Positions 8,129-18,585 of a DNA stretch of 31,784 nt are shown here, one piece after another. Made by a program: the position numbers and the translations under genes. The stretch comes from Allomyces macrogynus ATCC 38327. Lineage: Eukaryota; Blastocladiomycota; Blastocladiomycetes; Blastocladiales; Blastocladiaceae. Within the stretch, counting starts at the first letter, position 1, and every line of letters starts with the position of its first letter. The notes beneath the pieces were generated by a model, which did not search any database, was not told the origin of the DNA, and saw only the letters and a list, made by a program, of their open reading frames with translations. The stretch is from positions 676,710-708,493 of the forward strand of contig GG745343.1 in assembly GCA_000151295.1 (NCBI GenBank). The letters are read 5' to 3'.

Positions 8129-8777
8129 CGTCGTGGGAATACGATGGAGCGGTAAGCAGCGGCGGATCAAGGGGGGGCGGGCTCTCGATCAAGTGGGTCC
8201 GGCGCTGCTGCGCATGCAGAGATCGCGCAGAGCGCGAGAAAGGGAGTGAGAAAAGGGGGATGAGCGCGATCAATGCGGGGTCGGCGCGCACGCGTGTGTT
8301 GGACTAGACGATGACGACACGGCGGTGCAAACGGGGTCGGCGCCGGGGGGATGGCCACGATCGGTTGCCAGCGCGGGTCAGAGGTCAGGGTCCGGGGCAG
8401 GACGACAGGCCGAGAGCACCATAGCGACGGGCGCAGTCGTCGTGTCCGTGGCGGCGTGCTTGCTGGTCGCGCCCGCTGGCCATGTTCCCTCAAGGCCGCC
8501 AATAACGATCAAAGCGGCCGAGGCGCGGCGCCATGACCGATGTCCACTTGTCGGTGTTGCCAGAAGCGAACGCAAGCGAGGGAGACTGCAGTCCAGGACG
8601 CGGTCACGTGGGCATGTCGCTCACTTGAGGCTCCACCTCCCCCCCCCCCCTCAAAGTTCCACCCCCTCAAAGCTCCACCAGCTTGACCGACATTCACCAA
8701 GATGATCAAGCCCAATAAATGAGATGCTCACGGTTCCAACCACTAGTCGCCCGCGCTTCCGCTCGGCTCGACTCCCT
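8129..8777. other. Spacer between two minus-strand genes, with a C12 tract
   Basis: It must hold the promoter of the 6653-8128 gene and the 3' end of the cohesin-loader gene. At 8639-8650 there is a run of 12 C, followed by two copies of a 16-17 bp unit (tcaaagttccaccccc and tcaaagctccacc). No gene is supported on either strand. Confidence 0.5.
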
Positions 8778-11700
8778 TCACCCGCCCGACTTGCGCACCC
8801 GCGCCCCCTTGCTCAGCCCTGCTGGGGGCTTGCCTCGCGGCGCCGCCCGCACCGGCTCCGAATCCGAGTCCGACTCATTCGTTTCCGACTCGACCGCGCG
8901 CTTGGCGCGTGCCTTGGTCGCGACCCGTTTCGTTCGCGGCGCGCCTGCCGCTGCGGCTGCACCTCCCCGCCCACCGCCTCCCCTGCTGCTGCCCTTGGCG
9001 GCGCCTCCCCTTCGCGCCGGCGCGCGTGCCGCCGGCTTCCCCGGGTTCAACATGGCCTCAATCACGGGTGGTACGTCAACCTGGTGCGCGCGCGGCGCGT
9101 CCGACGAGGGCTGGTCAGACGAGACGTCGACGTCCAAGTCCATGGCCTCCTCCTCGTCGTCGTCGTCGCCGTCCGGAACAGCTTCCGGCTGCATGATCCC
9201 CGGATCCCCATCAATTCGCGCATTCAGGAACGCGAGCGCCGAGCGCGCGAGTTGGACGTGCGCGACCTCGTCAATCTCGTCGGCAGTCAGCAGCCTTACG
9301 ACGTCTGCGGGGAGCGCGCTCGCGTACTGTGCGGTCACATGGTCGTCGCGCTTGACGACGGTGCGGGCGGCGGTCCGCGCCGCGGCAGCCGCTGCGGTCC
9401 GGCCAGCTCCACCTCCGCCTGACTCGGCCCCGCCTTGGAAGTTGCGAATCTTGGCGGCCGACAGCCGGTAGGCACGGACGAGGTGCGCCTTGGTCGCGAG
9501 CACGACACTCATGCACAGCGCGGCGCGCGCGAGGGTGGGTGCGTCCCAGTCAGTCTCGTACTCGCCATCGTCATCGCCCTGGCCGTCGACGTGCCGCTCG
9601 AGGTCGTGCTTGATGGTGAGCCCGATCCCGGCAACCACCTGGTTGATGGCCTGGATGACCGAGAGCACCTCGTCCTCGTGTTTGTACGGCAATGTCGCGA
9701 GATTGTCGGCGACCCACTGCGCGAGCCCGACTGTCTGCGCGCACGCTGGGTGGCCCAACTCGGGCGCCGCCGTCGCCTGGCCAGCCTTCTGCGCGCGCCG
9801 TGCCGCCGCAAACGTCTTGGGGCTCATATCAAAGAAGCGAGTGAGCAGCAGCAATACCGCGCGGCGGGTCGCGCTTGGCCGACTGGACGACCGCGTAAAA
9901 CGCGTGCAGCATGGCCATCGGCACGGGTTCCGCGTCGGTCGCCGCCAGGAACCCAACGGGCGTGTCGGTCCCCTGGCACGCGACCTGGTACTTGTACGCG
10001 GCGAGCAGCGCATCGCGATTGGCGTCGTAAATGACCGACTGGTGCTGGCCGTGCAGCTTGAGGTGGTGTGTGCGCGCGCGTGAGGCCAGGGGCTCGCGCG
10101 GCGACGCCGAGAGCGCAACGACGGCAGGCATGACGAACTTGGGGTGTGCGAGCCGGTTGCTGGCAATGTACCCGATTACGTCCTGCGCGAACTCGGCGAG
10201 GCGCAGGTACGGGTCGCGCGGCGGTACCAACGCGCAGGCGGTGATTTCCGCGACGAGCGATTGCGCGAGCGACTCGGAGATGCTGCGCGGAGAACACAAG
10301 AGTTGGGGTCAGTACCTGATCAAGTTAGTACGAAAAGCACCGGGATTGCGCACCCCGCCGTCGCGAAATCCATTGTCGTGCCGAGAAACGCTTGTCGGTC
10401 AAACGTCTCACCATCTACACACCAAATCATTCTCGTCGTGAGCGCACACCCATCGCGAGCGCACCAAACACAAGCACGCACTGCTCTTGAGCTTCTGCGC
10501 GGCGCGCGCATCATCTTTCGCCATAAACTGCACGAGCATCTCCATGACCACCTCGGCCAATTTTGGCGCCTTATCCTTCTCATCCAGCGCGGCCTTGATC
10601 AACCTTAGCATCGGCGACTGCAAAAACAGCTTGCTGTACTGCAACACCATGTACCCAATCGCCTGCAGTGCGACCGCGCGCGTCGCCTCCGCGAGCCCAC
10701 ACTCGGCCGAGCAAAAGAAGTGCAGCAGAGAAAACACCATCTCCGGATTTCCCTCGGCGGGCGGCGCCGGCAACGCGCCGTACTGCGCCATTGACCCGAG
10801 AATGACCGCGAGCCGGCGCACGTGGTCTTCGCGCATCTTGGGCGGGAGCCGCGGCGGGTCCGACCCCTGCAGCGACGTGCGGCACACGGCGAGCTGGGTC
10901 ACGGACGTGGTGAGCAGTTTGGCGACGCGGTCGGGCCCCGCAGCACTGCTGCCGCCAGAGGACTTGATCCGGCGAGCGACCATGCAAAGGACGGCGACCG
11001 AGTCGCGCACGTTGATGTGCGCGCCCCACTGCAGGATGCGGCACACGGCGAGCTCCACGTCCTGCAGCGTGTGCGCCGGGATGGCGATCTCGATGCGCCC
11101 GCCGTCGCCGTCGAGCGCGTCGCGGAACAGGGCGAGCGCCAGGTGCTGCATGAGATGGACCTCGGTCTGGGCGGGCGCGGCTGCTCCGGCAGCCGCAGTC
11201 GTAGGCGGCATAGCTAGGTACTTGGCGGCCTGCGCGAGCATATCGCCCGTGATCAAGTCCGGCCGTGCACGTGCAAAGACGCCGAGCGCGCGGAGTGCGT
11301 TCATGAATGGCTCAGTCGCGGCGGCGCCAGCGGCCGTGGTTTGATCGACGGCGACGCCGCTCGTCTGGACCTGGTGGAACAGAGCCACGACCAGCAGCGC
11401 GAGCGGGCGACCTTTCAGGTCTTCCTCGGAGAGCTGCCCGAGAAACTCGGCGACGGCGGTGGCCGGGATCCATTTCGCGAGTCCTGCAAACACGAGCGCC
11501 TGCGCCTGCAACTCCATGCGCAGCGGGTCCGGGAACGTCTTGTAGGTACTCACGGCCTCGTGTGCGCGCAAGTTACCCGCGGCCTGGTCCGTGATGGGCC
11601 CAGCAACCGGCGCACTCGTGGCCACCGTCGCGCCCGCCGACGACGCGGCAGCTGCGGCAAGTGCGCCCAGGTACGGCATGACGACGTCCAACAATACCTT

Positions 11701-14700
11701 TGTCGCGAGCTCCGAGACGGTATCCTCGTCGTCGCGCAACCGGCCGAATACGCGCGTCGCGAGCTCGATCCGCTCGTCCACACCAATCCTCGGTGCGAGA
11801 TGCCCGAGCGTGCGAATCGCGCGCTTGCGCACGGACAGTGCCGTATCGTGCACGCGCTCGAGCAGCACTTCGAGGTAGGCCGCGCCAGCGGTCCCCTGCG
11901 CGGGCGCCGACAGCATCCATTTCCCGACCGTTTCGAGGACACTATCGCGCACCGACGGCGACGGGTCGTGGAGTCGTGCGGTGAGCGCGGCCTGGACGGC
12001 GGCGAGGTTCATGAGCGACGCGTCGACCTGCACGACCTGCGAGAGGACCTTGACGGCGCGGCTGCGCACAGCGACTTCCTTGGCCTCGAACCACCGCAGG
12101 ACGCGCGCGAGCAGCGGGTCGGTGTGTCGCAGGAGCAGCGCGCACTTGGCGAGCAGCAGCTCCATGCACTCGATGCACTCGGCGCGGTCGACGTTCTCGG
12201 GCAGCGGCTGCGACTCCCACGCGAGCGGCGTCGTGTCGGTGACGGGTGCCTTTGGGGGACCGCCGTGCTCGTCCTCGGAGTCAGAGTCGTCGAGCATCGC
12301 AACGCCCGTGCCCTTTTTGCCCGCGGGCACGGCCGTCGCGGCTGCCGCCGCCGCCATCGCGCGCCACTCGGTGACAAGGTACCACTGTGCGGCAGCGAGC
12401 CCGACATCCGTCTTGGTGCCCGCGGCGAGGTACGCGTAGGTCGCGGCCTGTGCCTGCGCAATCTCCTCGTCCCCGACAACCAGGTCGGCGTACTTGGCGT
12501 AACTCTGCCGCGTGCGACACAGCAGGCTGGAGAACACGTCCATGGCGAGCGCCTTGACGGCGGCATCCGCAATCGCCTCGTCCTCCATGACGCCCAACAT
12601 GAGCTGCATCGTGACGCGCGCAAACAGCTCGGCGGACGGGAACTCGGGCGCCGGCAGGACCGTGAGCACGTCATCGAAAATCCCGCGCAGCAGGTGCACG
12701 TACTCGGCCTCGGTCGTGGCCGTGGCCTTGGATTTCTTGGTCGCGCGCGCGAGCAGGTACTTGACCATGTGCGCGGCCATCGCGCGGCACTGGTCCATGA
12801 CGGGCAGCACGTCGGCGTTCTCGTCTGTCACGACGACAGCGCGCACGGAAGTCGATCCGGCGGTGGGCGGTTCCGGGACACACGCCTGGACGAGGTGCAT
12901 GAGCAGCGCCGAGACGGTCATGATGGCCTTCCCCGACGGCAGCTTGTACCGCCTCGGCAACTTCCTGGTCGGCCCGGACGCGTCGGTACTCTTGATCAAG
13001 TTGCTCACGAGCTCGTCGACAATCCCCGTCCGCAATCCGGGTTTCCGCGCGGCGATTGCACAGAGCAGCTCAAGTCCGCGCATTTGCAAGACGTTATCCG
13101 CGGCACCTTGCGTAAACAGCGGCGCGAGCGATCCGTAGGCGATCGCGATCGCGACCGCGTCGCTGGCCGCATGCCGCGGGTGGGCGACGACCAGGTCGCG
13201 CAGTCGCGTCATGAGCGTGCACAGCAGGTAGAGCAGTTTCTGGAACCGCTTGTCGAAGTGCGGCGTATCGGTGATTGCCTGCACGGGCAGGGTCGTGAGC
13301 CGGCCGTGACTGACATTTGGCGCGCGGTCGGCCGCGCCGTCGTGCAGTCGCTCGCGCGCGCCAAAGACGGGCACGAGCGATCCCTTGACGTGGTTCTTGA
13401 ACGTGTTCGCGACGAGGAGGAGCGCTTCCTCGGACGCGGCGTCCGGGTGCGCGTGGAACACGAGCACGGCGACCATGCTCGCCTCGAGGCCGACCGTGAT
13501 GCGGTCAAACAGGTGCACCGTAGACAAGGACAGCGGGGCGTCGTCGTCTTCGCCGTCGCTCGTCTCGCGGTCGCGCGCCGCCGCACGCTCCACGAGCATT
13601 TGCCCAACCATGGCCAGGAAATCCGCGTCCTCGACGCGCGCGACCCGTTCCAAACACATTTTCGCGAGCGCGCGCGCCTGGTCGCCGTCCAACTGAATCG
13701 ATCCGTTGGCCAGCGCGTCCATGAGTTTGGCGATCGTGTTGGGCGCAAGGTCCGACCCGTCTTCAACAACCGCATCGAGCGTTTCGGCCAAGGTCGTGCG
13801 CAAAATCGCCGGCTTGCGCACGGCAGGCCGTTTTGCGGGGGATATGGCGGCGGTCAGCTGGTCCACGTCGCTTGAAACGCGCTTGCGCTTCTTCCGCGGC
13901 GCGGCGACGGGCGGGGGTGGGGTCGGTGCGCAGTCGGACGGCGCGTAGGACGAGGCACTCGCGTCGGTCACGCCAGACCCTGGGCGCAGTGCGGCCGGTG
14001 GGTCTGCGGGTGGTGGTCGTGGCGCACGCAGACACGCCATGGTCGGTGTTGTCGCGGCTGACGAGGGGGTCGACACCGTGACGGGCCGGTACTTTTCGGC
14101 GATCTGGCGCGCCGAGAGGGGTGCGGGTACGGGCAGGCTCGGGCGCGGTGCTGGCGGCGGAGTGGGGGCAGGTGCGTAGTAGGCGGCGAGCGCCGGTGAG
14201 GAGGCGACGGCGTCAGCGAGCGGGGCCGCGGCGGTCGCGAAGGTCACACTCGCGGCGATGGTGGCCGAGGATGTGCGCGGGCACGGCGTCGAGCGGCTAC
14301 CAGCAGCAGGGAGGGCAGTGAGTCACAGCGGCGCGGCGCTTGCCGAGTACGTGTGAACAACGTACAACGAGGCCAAGGGCGGTGTGGCAGCCAGGGCCGC
14401 GACCGCGTGCGGGACAATGTCGGGGCGCTGCAGCAGGCGGAGCGCCGTTGACGTGTGGATCAGCGGGATGCCCGGGAGCGCGGCGAGCGTCGCGGGCGGG
14501 ACGGCGGCGTGCGGCAGCGTGAGCGCGGCGGCTACAGACGAGACGAGACGAGACGAGACGAGACCAGGTCGCGAGAGCCAGAGCCATCATGACAGCGACA
14601 CATTTGCGATCAGCCGAGGGAACGGTTGGAACAAGAGTGACTCGACCGACGCCCAAGCACGCAAGCGCACCGACTTTGTTCGATTTGGTCGCCGCGCACC

Positions 14701-14993
14701 GACGTGAGCGGCACGCGGCCCACGGCGGCCAGTACGCGCCCGACGGCCTCGCTCTGCCGCTGGCCACTCGGCGGCGTGATCCGCCCGGCGCTATCGTGTT
14801 GACTGGCGCGGCTGCTCGAGGCGGCTGCGCTGTTTGCTGGCGGTGCATGGTGCCGTTGCTGGTTCCATTGCTGGTGCTGCTCGCGGTCGCTGTGGCCGCC
14901 AAAGTGCGGCGGCGCGCTTCGTTCCATTTGCAACAAGCTGCGGTTGTTCACTTGTGGTGGGTTGACGGCCAGCGCGAGCCGCTTGTCATTCAT
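8778..14993 (-). CDS. SCC2: Cohesin loader, Scc2/Mis4/NIPBL type
   Basis: This protein, with Scc4/MAU2, loads cohesin on chromatin and stimulates its ATPase. Exons: 14993-14675, 14531-14366, 14296-10412 and 10282-8778; phases join exactly (1, 2, 2). The product is about 1957 residues if one extra base near 9870-9878 is discounted. The N-terminus (MNDKRLALAVNPP, Gln/Ser/Pro rich) is disordered. HEAT-repeat helices fill the centre. The most conserved block has RSRAVKVLSQVVQVDASLMN, RLHDPSPSVRDSVLETVGKW and SVRKRAIRTLGHLAPRIGV. The C-terminal part keeps AHPKFVMPAVVALSASP, PYKHEDEVLSVIQAINQVV and ATKAHLVRAYRLSAAKIRNF, as in the NIPBL C-terminus, then a disordered acidic/basic tail. Human NIPBL is about 2800 residues and Mis4 about 1580. 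Exon 1 is inferred from phase and protein-like content and is the least certain part. Confidence 0.88.
14532..14570 (-). repeat. Pentanucleotide microsatellite forming an intron's pyrimidine tract
   Basis: Five perfect copies of agacg (plus strand 14536-14560), flanked by a variant copy (agacc), read CGTCT on the gene strand and run straight into the acceptor gtctgtag of the first SCC2 intron (14674-14532, 143 nt). The microsatellite supplies the pyrimidine-rich stretch needed for 3' splice site choice. The repeat is seen directly; its role in splicing is inferred from position. Confidence 0.7.
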
Positions 14994-15741
14994 TCTTCGT
15001 TTGTCGGCGTCGTCGTCGTCGTCGTCGTCGTCGTGCGATCAGTCCACCGGCCCAGGTCCCTGCCGAGTCCCTGCCGAACCTCGATGTTCCTGACATGCAG
15101 TCCTGCGTGACCGCGACAGGAGCCCTCCACCGTATTTCACCGCACGTCCGGTCGAACCCAACATCGACCAGCATCCCTGGCCCTGCGCCCGCGCGCAAGT
15201 GGCTCGCCTCCGATCACCGATGCCATCAACCCGCACTTGCGGCAGCGCGCGCACATGCCGCCCGCTCCGCCTCCACGCCGCCGGCTCCATGGCACCGCAT
15301 CACGCGCAGCATCGCGCTCTTTGGACCAACTGCAAAACGAGCGGCGGCCACCGCGAGCGCGCCCATTCTGAGACATGAAGCGCTTGCCTTCCGGCCGGCC
15401 CGATGTGGGCGACTGCACGCGATCGCACTCGACTGACGCGGCGGCGCCCTGCCTGGTGGCTCGACTGACCGACTCGCTCGCGATCCGCACGCGCTCTAAA
15501 TCCGCGCTTCGCGCCGCGGCCCTCTTCTCTCCCCTCTCTCTCCCCATCGTGTCTGCTCTCTCGCGCGCGCCCGAACCCGCTCTTCAAAAGACCAAGACGT
15601 TCTCGCTCGACCCGGCTTGACCGACCCATCCCCTCGCCCACGCGCGCGTACCCGTTTCTCGACCACCATCTCCGACCGCGAACCGGTGCCGACTTGCCGC
15701 GACCACCATCCGCTCCCGACGCGACCGACCCGATCACTACC
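14994..15741. promoter_or_regulatory. Divergent promoter region, SCC2 and the four-TM gene
   Basis: 748 bp between divergent ATGs. A (GTC)n trinucleotide microsatellite of about nine units lies at 15008-15034, only 15 bp above the proposed SCC2 ATG, so it would be in its 5' leader or core promoter. Near the plus-strand gene there are pyrimidine-rich runs (15528-15550, ctcttctctcccctctctctcccc), a common fungal promoter feature. No protein-like frame was found. Confidence 0.5.
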
Positions 15742-16527
15742 ATGGCGCCCGCGCTCCCGCCACCGCACGACCTGTCAGCCGCGGCCGACGCGATCGCCGC
15801 CGACGACGATGCGCTCTCCGTGCAGCAGTTTTTCGGCGGCCGGCAAGGTTACGGCTCGGGCATGCAGCGAGGTGCGGCAACTCTCATCAACCCGTTCGAG
15901 CTGTTGGCCGTGTCGCACGGCCGCGACGCGACGCGACACGACGCGACACGACGCGACATTGACTAACGCCGCCGCCCGCGCACCTCTTCTCGCTAGCCAT
16001 GTGGATTGCCGCGTTCACGATGCTGATCGTGTGGATGACGATGCTCTTGCTGCTCTACCTGGTCGCGGGCCCCAAGACCAAGAAGCCCGCGGCGTCGATG
16101 GCCTCGGCGCGCAACGTCGAGGGACGGCCGATCACTGAAGTCACGACCGTCGACGTCTACGAGGAGGCGAACACGTGGGAGGCGCGGTTCAAGCGCGCCG
16201 TGCGCGCCGCGCGGCTCAACTTCATTCTGCTGCTGGCGGCGTGCGTGATCACGGCGCTCGGGTATGCTTGCCTTCGACGGGATCATCATCTATGGCATAC
16301 GACAAGACTAACCATGGCGCGTCTTGTTTAGGTACGGCCCGTCGGGCGGGACCGTCGCGCTGCAGTGGATTGCGTTTGCGATCGGCGCGCTGTGGGTGCT
16401 CGTGGAGCTGTTTTCCAACTCGCACTGGCTGCGGCTGCTCTGGGCCGTGTGCATTTTCCCGCTCATTGTCATTATCTGGGGGCTCGCGTTCCGCAGGTTT
16501 GACGGCGTGGGCAACCGCAGTGTCTAG
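15742..16527 (+). CDS. Small membrane protein with four predicted transmembrane segments
   Basis: Exons 15742-15871, 15997-16261 and 16332-16527 give 196 residues. Intron 1 (125 nt, gtgcgg...cgctag) has a gactaac branch site; intron 2 (70 nt, gtatgc...gtttag) has gactaac too. The N-terminal 44 residues are polar and Ala/Asp rich, with a GGRQGYGSG stretch. TM1 is WIAAFTMLIVWMTMLLLLYL; a basic then acidic loop of about 60 residues follows (KTKKPAAS ... VDVYEEANTWEARFKRAVRA). TM2 (LNFILLLAACVITALGYG), TM3 (VALQWIAFAIGALWVLVELF) and TM4 (LRLLWAVCIFPLIVIIWGLA) are close together. It ends RRFDGVGNRSV. I cannot place it in a named family. Splicing is well supported because the phases keep all four segments in one frame. 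Confidence 0.78.
15904..15960 (+). repeat. Short cgacg/cgaca direct repeats inside intron 1
   Basis: Intron 1 of the four-TM gene carries a run of near-identical decamer units (cgacgcgaca type) from about 15921 to 15957, ending just before the gactaac branch site. It lies wholly within the intron and does not affect coding. Confidence 0.6.
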
Positions 16528-17389
16528 GCCACGGCGGTCCGCGGGACCGCGCGGCCGACGCGCGCTGCCGGGGTGCGCGATGACGTGAGCGAGGTGCCGG
16601 CTTGCACTGTGATGGCGAGGTGCTGTCGTCGTCGCCGGCCATGCTCGGTCTCTTGTCATTTTGTTGAGTTTGCTGGCGTTGTTTACCCACGACCAGAGAC
16701 GACCGTTTGATGTTTGTGTTCGTTTATCCTGTCCTGCACGCTCATCCTGACGTCCAAATCCGAATCCAAATGAAATGAACCGCTGCTTTCCTGTTGATAT
16801 CCCCCTGGGTTCGGCGGTTGGTGCGTGCGGCTGCCGCACGGCCAGTGTCGCGATCAGCTCATTCCACGAAGGCTCTGGTGCTGGCCGTGACTGGCCGAGA
16901 GAGGCCGAAGCTCAAACCTGAGAACCTGAACGAGACGTGGTTCAACGTGCCCTACTTCTGAAAGGTCGTGGAGTCCCTACCGAACACGGCGACGACGATG
17001 CGCTGCTCGTTTCTCTTGGTCAAGTGGATCCTGCCCGGCACAATTCACAACCGCTCAACAATCCCAACTGTTGCAGGTCTACAATGCCGCGCTGGCATGG
17101 TATTTCGGGGAAAGGAAATGTACAAGATGGGCCACTCACGCCCTCGCGCCCCCTTCACGCAGCGCCGCGGCCGCGGGTGGACGGTTCCGCGACCAACGAT
17201 CAACAACGAAGAACGACAAAGAACGGCAAATGAACACTTGCGCGCGCGCGCACCGCGCACGGCGACGCAACCGACTTGGAGAAATGCGTGCGTGTCGCGC
17301 AAACAAACGCACGTCGGCCTCGAGGACCTCGGCTTCCTTGGCTTCCCAGTGTTTGCGCGCGCCTCGAGCGTCGGCGTCACCAACGGCGC
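16528..17389. other. Convergent spacer of 860 bp without a supported gene
   Basis: Between the stop of the plus-strand four-TM gene and the stop of the minus-strand cysteine-rich gene. Several overlapping frames are open on both strands but none has a protein-like composition or a recognisable motif. GC falls to ordinary levels around 16640-16780, as expected of untranslated sequence. Confidence 0.5.
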
Positions 17390-17806
17390 TTACTTGGTCG
17401 TCTCGAGATCATGCAGCGCCGCGCGCTGTTCCGCCGACCCGTGGTTCTCGATATCGCGCACGTTCTTCGGGTGCAAGTCGTCGACCGACGACGCGTTGCT
17501 CAGCGGTGCCGGCTTGGGCGCCTCGTTGGCCTTGCACACACACGCGCCGCCGCAGCACGGGCCCGAACTCGCGTTGGCGCTCTTGTTGCAGCACCCGTCA
17601 GCGTGGTCGCGGCAGTGCTCGGCATGGTGCAGTGCGTCGCGCGCAGAGGCGTCGTTGGAGTTTTCGGCGTCGCGCAGGCACCGCGGGTGCAGGTCGATTT
17701 CCTCGGAGAGCCGGCGCTGCGTGAGGCGGTGGTGCGGGCACGCGCAGTTGGCAGGGGTGCAGGCGGCCGAGCCGTTGCAGCAGGTGTGGACTTGGGCGGC
17801 CGACAT
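17390..17806 (-). CDS. Cysteine-rich protein made of two copies of one module
   Basis: Single-exon protein of 138 residues with ATG at 17806 and TAA stop at 17390. It has 13 cysteines: 9, 10, 16, 21, 23, 43, 65, 72, 73, 84, 85, 89 and 91. Two modules are visible. Each has a Cys cluster that starts with CCN-K/G-SA and ends with C-x-C, then a motif D-L-H-P-x3-R-D-x-E-N (38-49 and 110-121) and an A-L-H (58-60 and 130-132). The two DLHP motifs and the two ALH motifs are both exactly 72 residues apart, showing an internal duplication. There is no signal peptide or TM segment. The spaced Cys pairs and several His suggest metal binding (zinc or copper), but this is inference; no family is recognised. 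Confidence 0.78.
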   Translation of the reverse strand: MSAAQVHTCCNGSAACTPANCACPHHRLTQRRLSEEIDLHPRCLRDAENSNDASARDALHHAEHCRDHADGCCNKSANASSGPCCGGACVCKANEAPKPAPLSNASSVDDLHPKNVRDIENHGSAEQRAALHDLETTK

Positions 17807-18585
17807 GGTATTGGTGTTGGTGGGTTGGTGGTTGCAGTCGATGAAGCTGGATGAGGAGCCGCAACGAACGGGGGGCGACGTGTCTTATAGGTGTGTTCGC
17901 GCGGGTTGGAGGGTGCGGCCAGCGAGGTCCTCACGCCCGCTGCAGCCATCCTTCGTTCATTGAGCGGCTCTCGACCAGCGGCAGCGTCACCAGCGGCGTG
18001 GCCATCGTGGCCACGGCGCGCGTATGCCCGCCCTCTTCGACCCGGAGCGAGTCGGCGACGACAGCGGCGTGCTTCCGCCGAAGTCGCGCGCGCAGGCAAA
18101 CGGCAGCGGGCTGGTGGGCAACGTTTGGCATGCTTTCTGCGCGCGCGATGCGAGACGCGCCACGGCCGATCCACCACGTCACGGTGCGTCAATGTGGCGG
18201 CGCCCTGCCCAAGAACCCAATCGGCAGCCTGCCAGATCTGTCGCTCTCGACACGGTCTGCCCACACGTGCTGCGTTGCCATGCGCACGCCACGCGCACCG
18301 CGCTGCACCACCACGGTCCGCGCCGTCGTCCCCCGCTTGTTCTCCACAATGCATCCACCGTCTCAGAGTTGCAGCGGGCGAGGACTGACTCGCACGAGGC
18401 GCTTAAGAGGCGGGAGACCTGGCCATGGGCATGCTCCTTGTGAGGTGCTCGGGATCCGCCAACGCCGCCGTTTCGCTGCTCGACGGAGGCCGGACGACTT
18501 GATCACCCGCAAATCCGCAATCTGTTGCTGGCTTTATTCACAGCAATCGACACGTCTCCGAAATAAACCGTCGTTGGATCTTCTT
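17807..18585. other. Spacer with ambiguous coding potential
   Basis: 779 bp between two minus-strand genes. It must contain the promoter of the cysteine-rich gene and the 3' end of the Nudix gene. On the minus strand two segments look somewhat protein-like in different frames: 18345-18200 (with TARTVVVQRGARGVRMATQ) and 18100-17931 (ending VTLPLVESRSMNEGWLQRA). They could be exons of a small gene, but I found no ATG and donor/acceptor pair that joins them, and the opposite strand is open too. I do not call a gene here. Confidence 0.35.
18533..18538 (-). terminator. AATAAA polyadenylation signal
   Basis: The minus strand reads AATAAA here, 47 nt beyond the stop of the Nudix gene at 18586. Position and orientation fit its polyadenylation signal. 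Confidence 0.5.

Noticed and set aside
11341..13875. 844-codon plus-strand open frame
   Set aside because: It lies antisense to the HEAT-repeat part of SCC2. In very GC-rich genes the opposite strand often lacks stops; its product is Arg-rich and has no domain.
14297..14902. Minus-strand frame of 201 codons in the 5' part of SCC2
   Set aside because: It overlaps the exons and introns of the SCC2 model in another frame and gives an Arg/Ala-rich product; the spliced frame starting at 14993 explains the region better.
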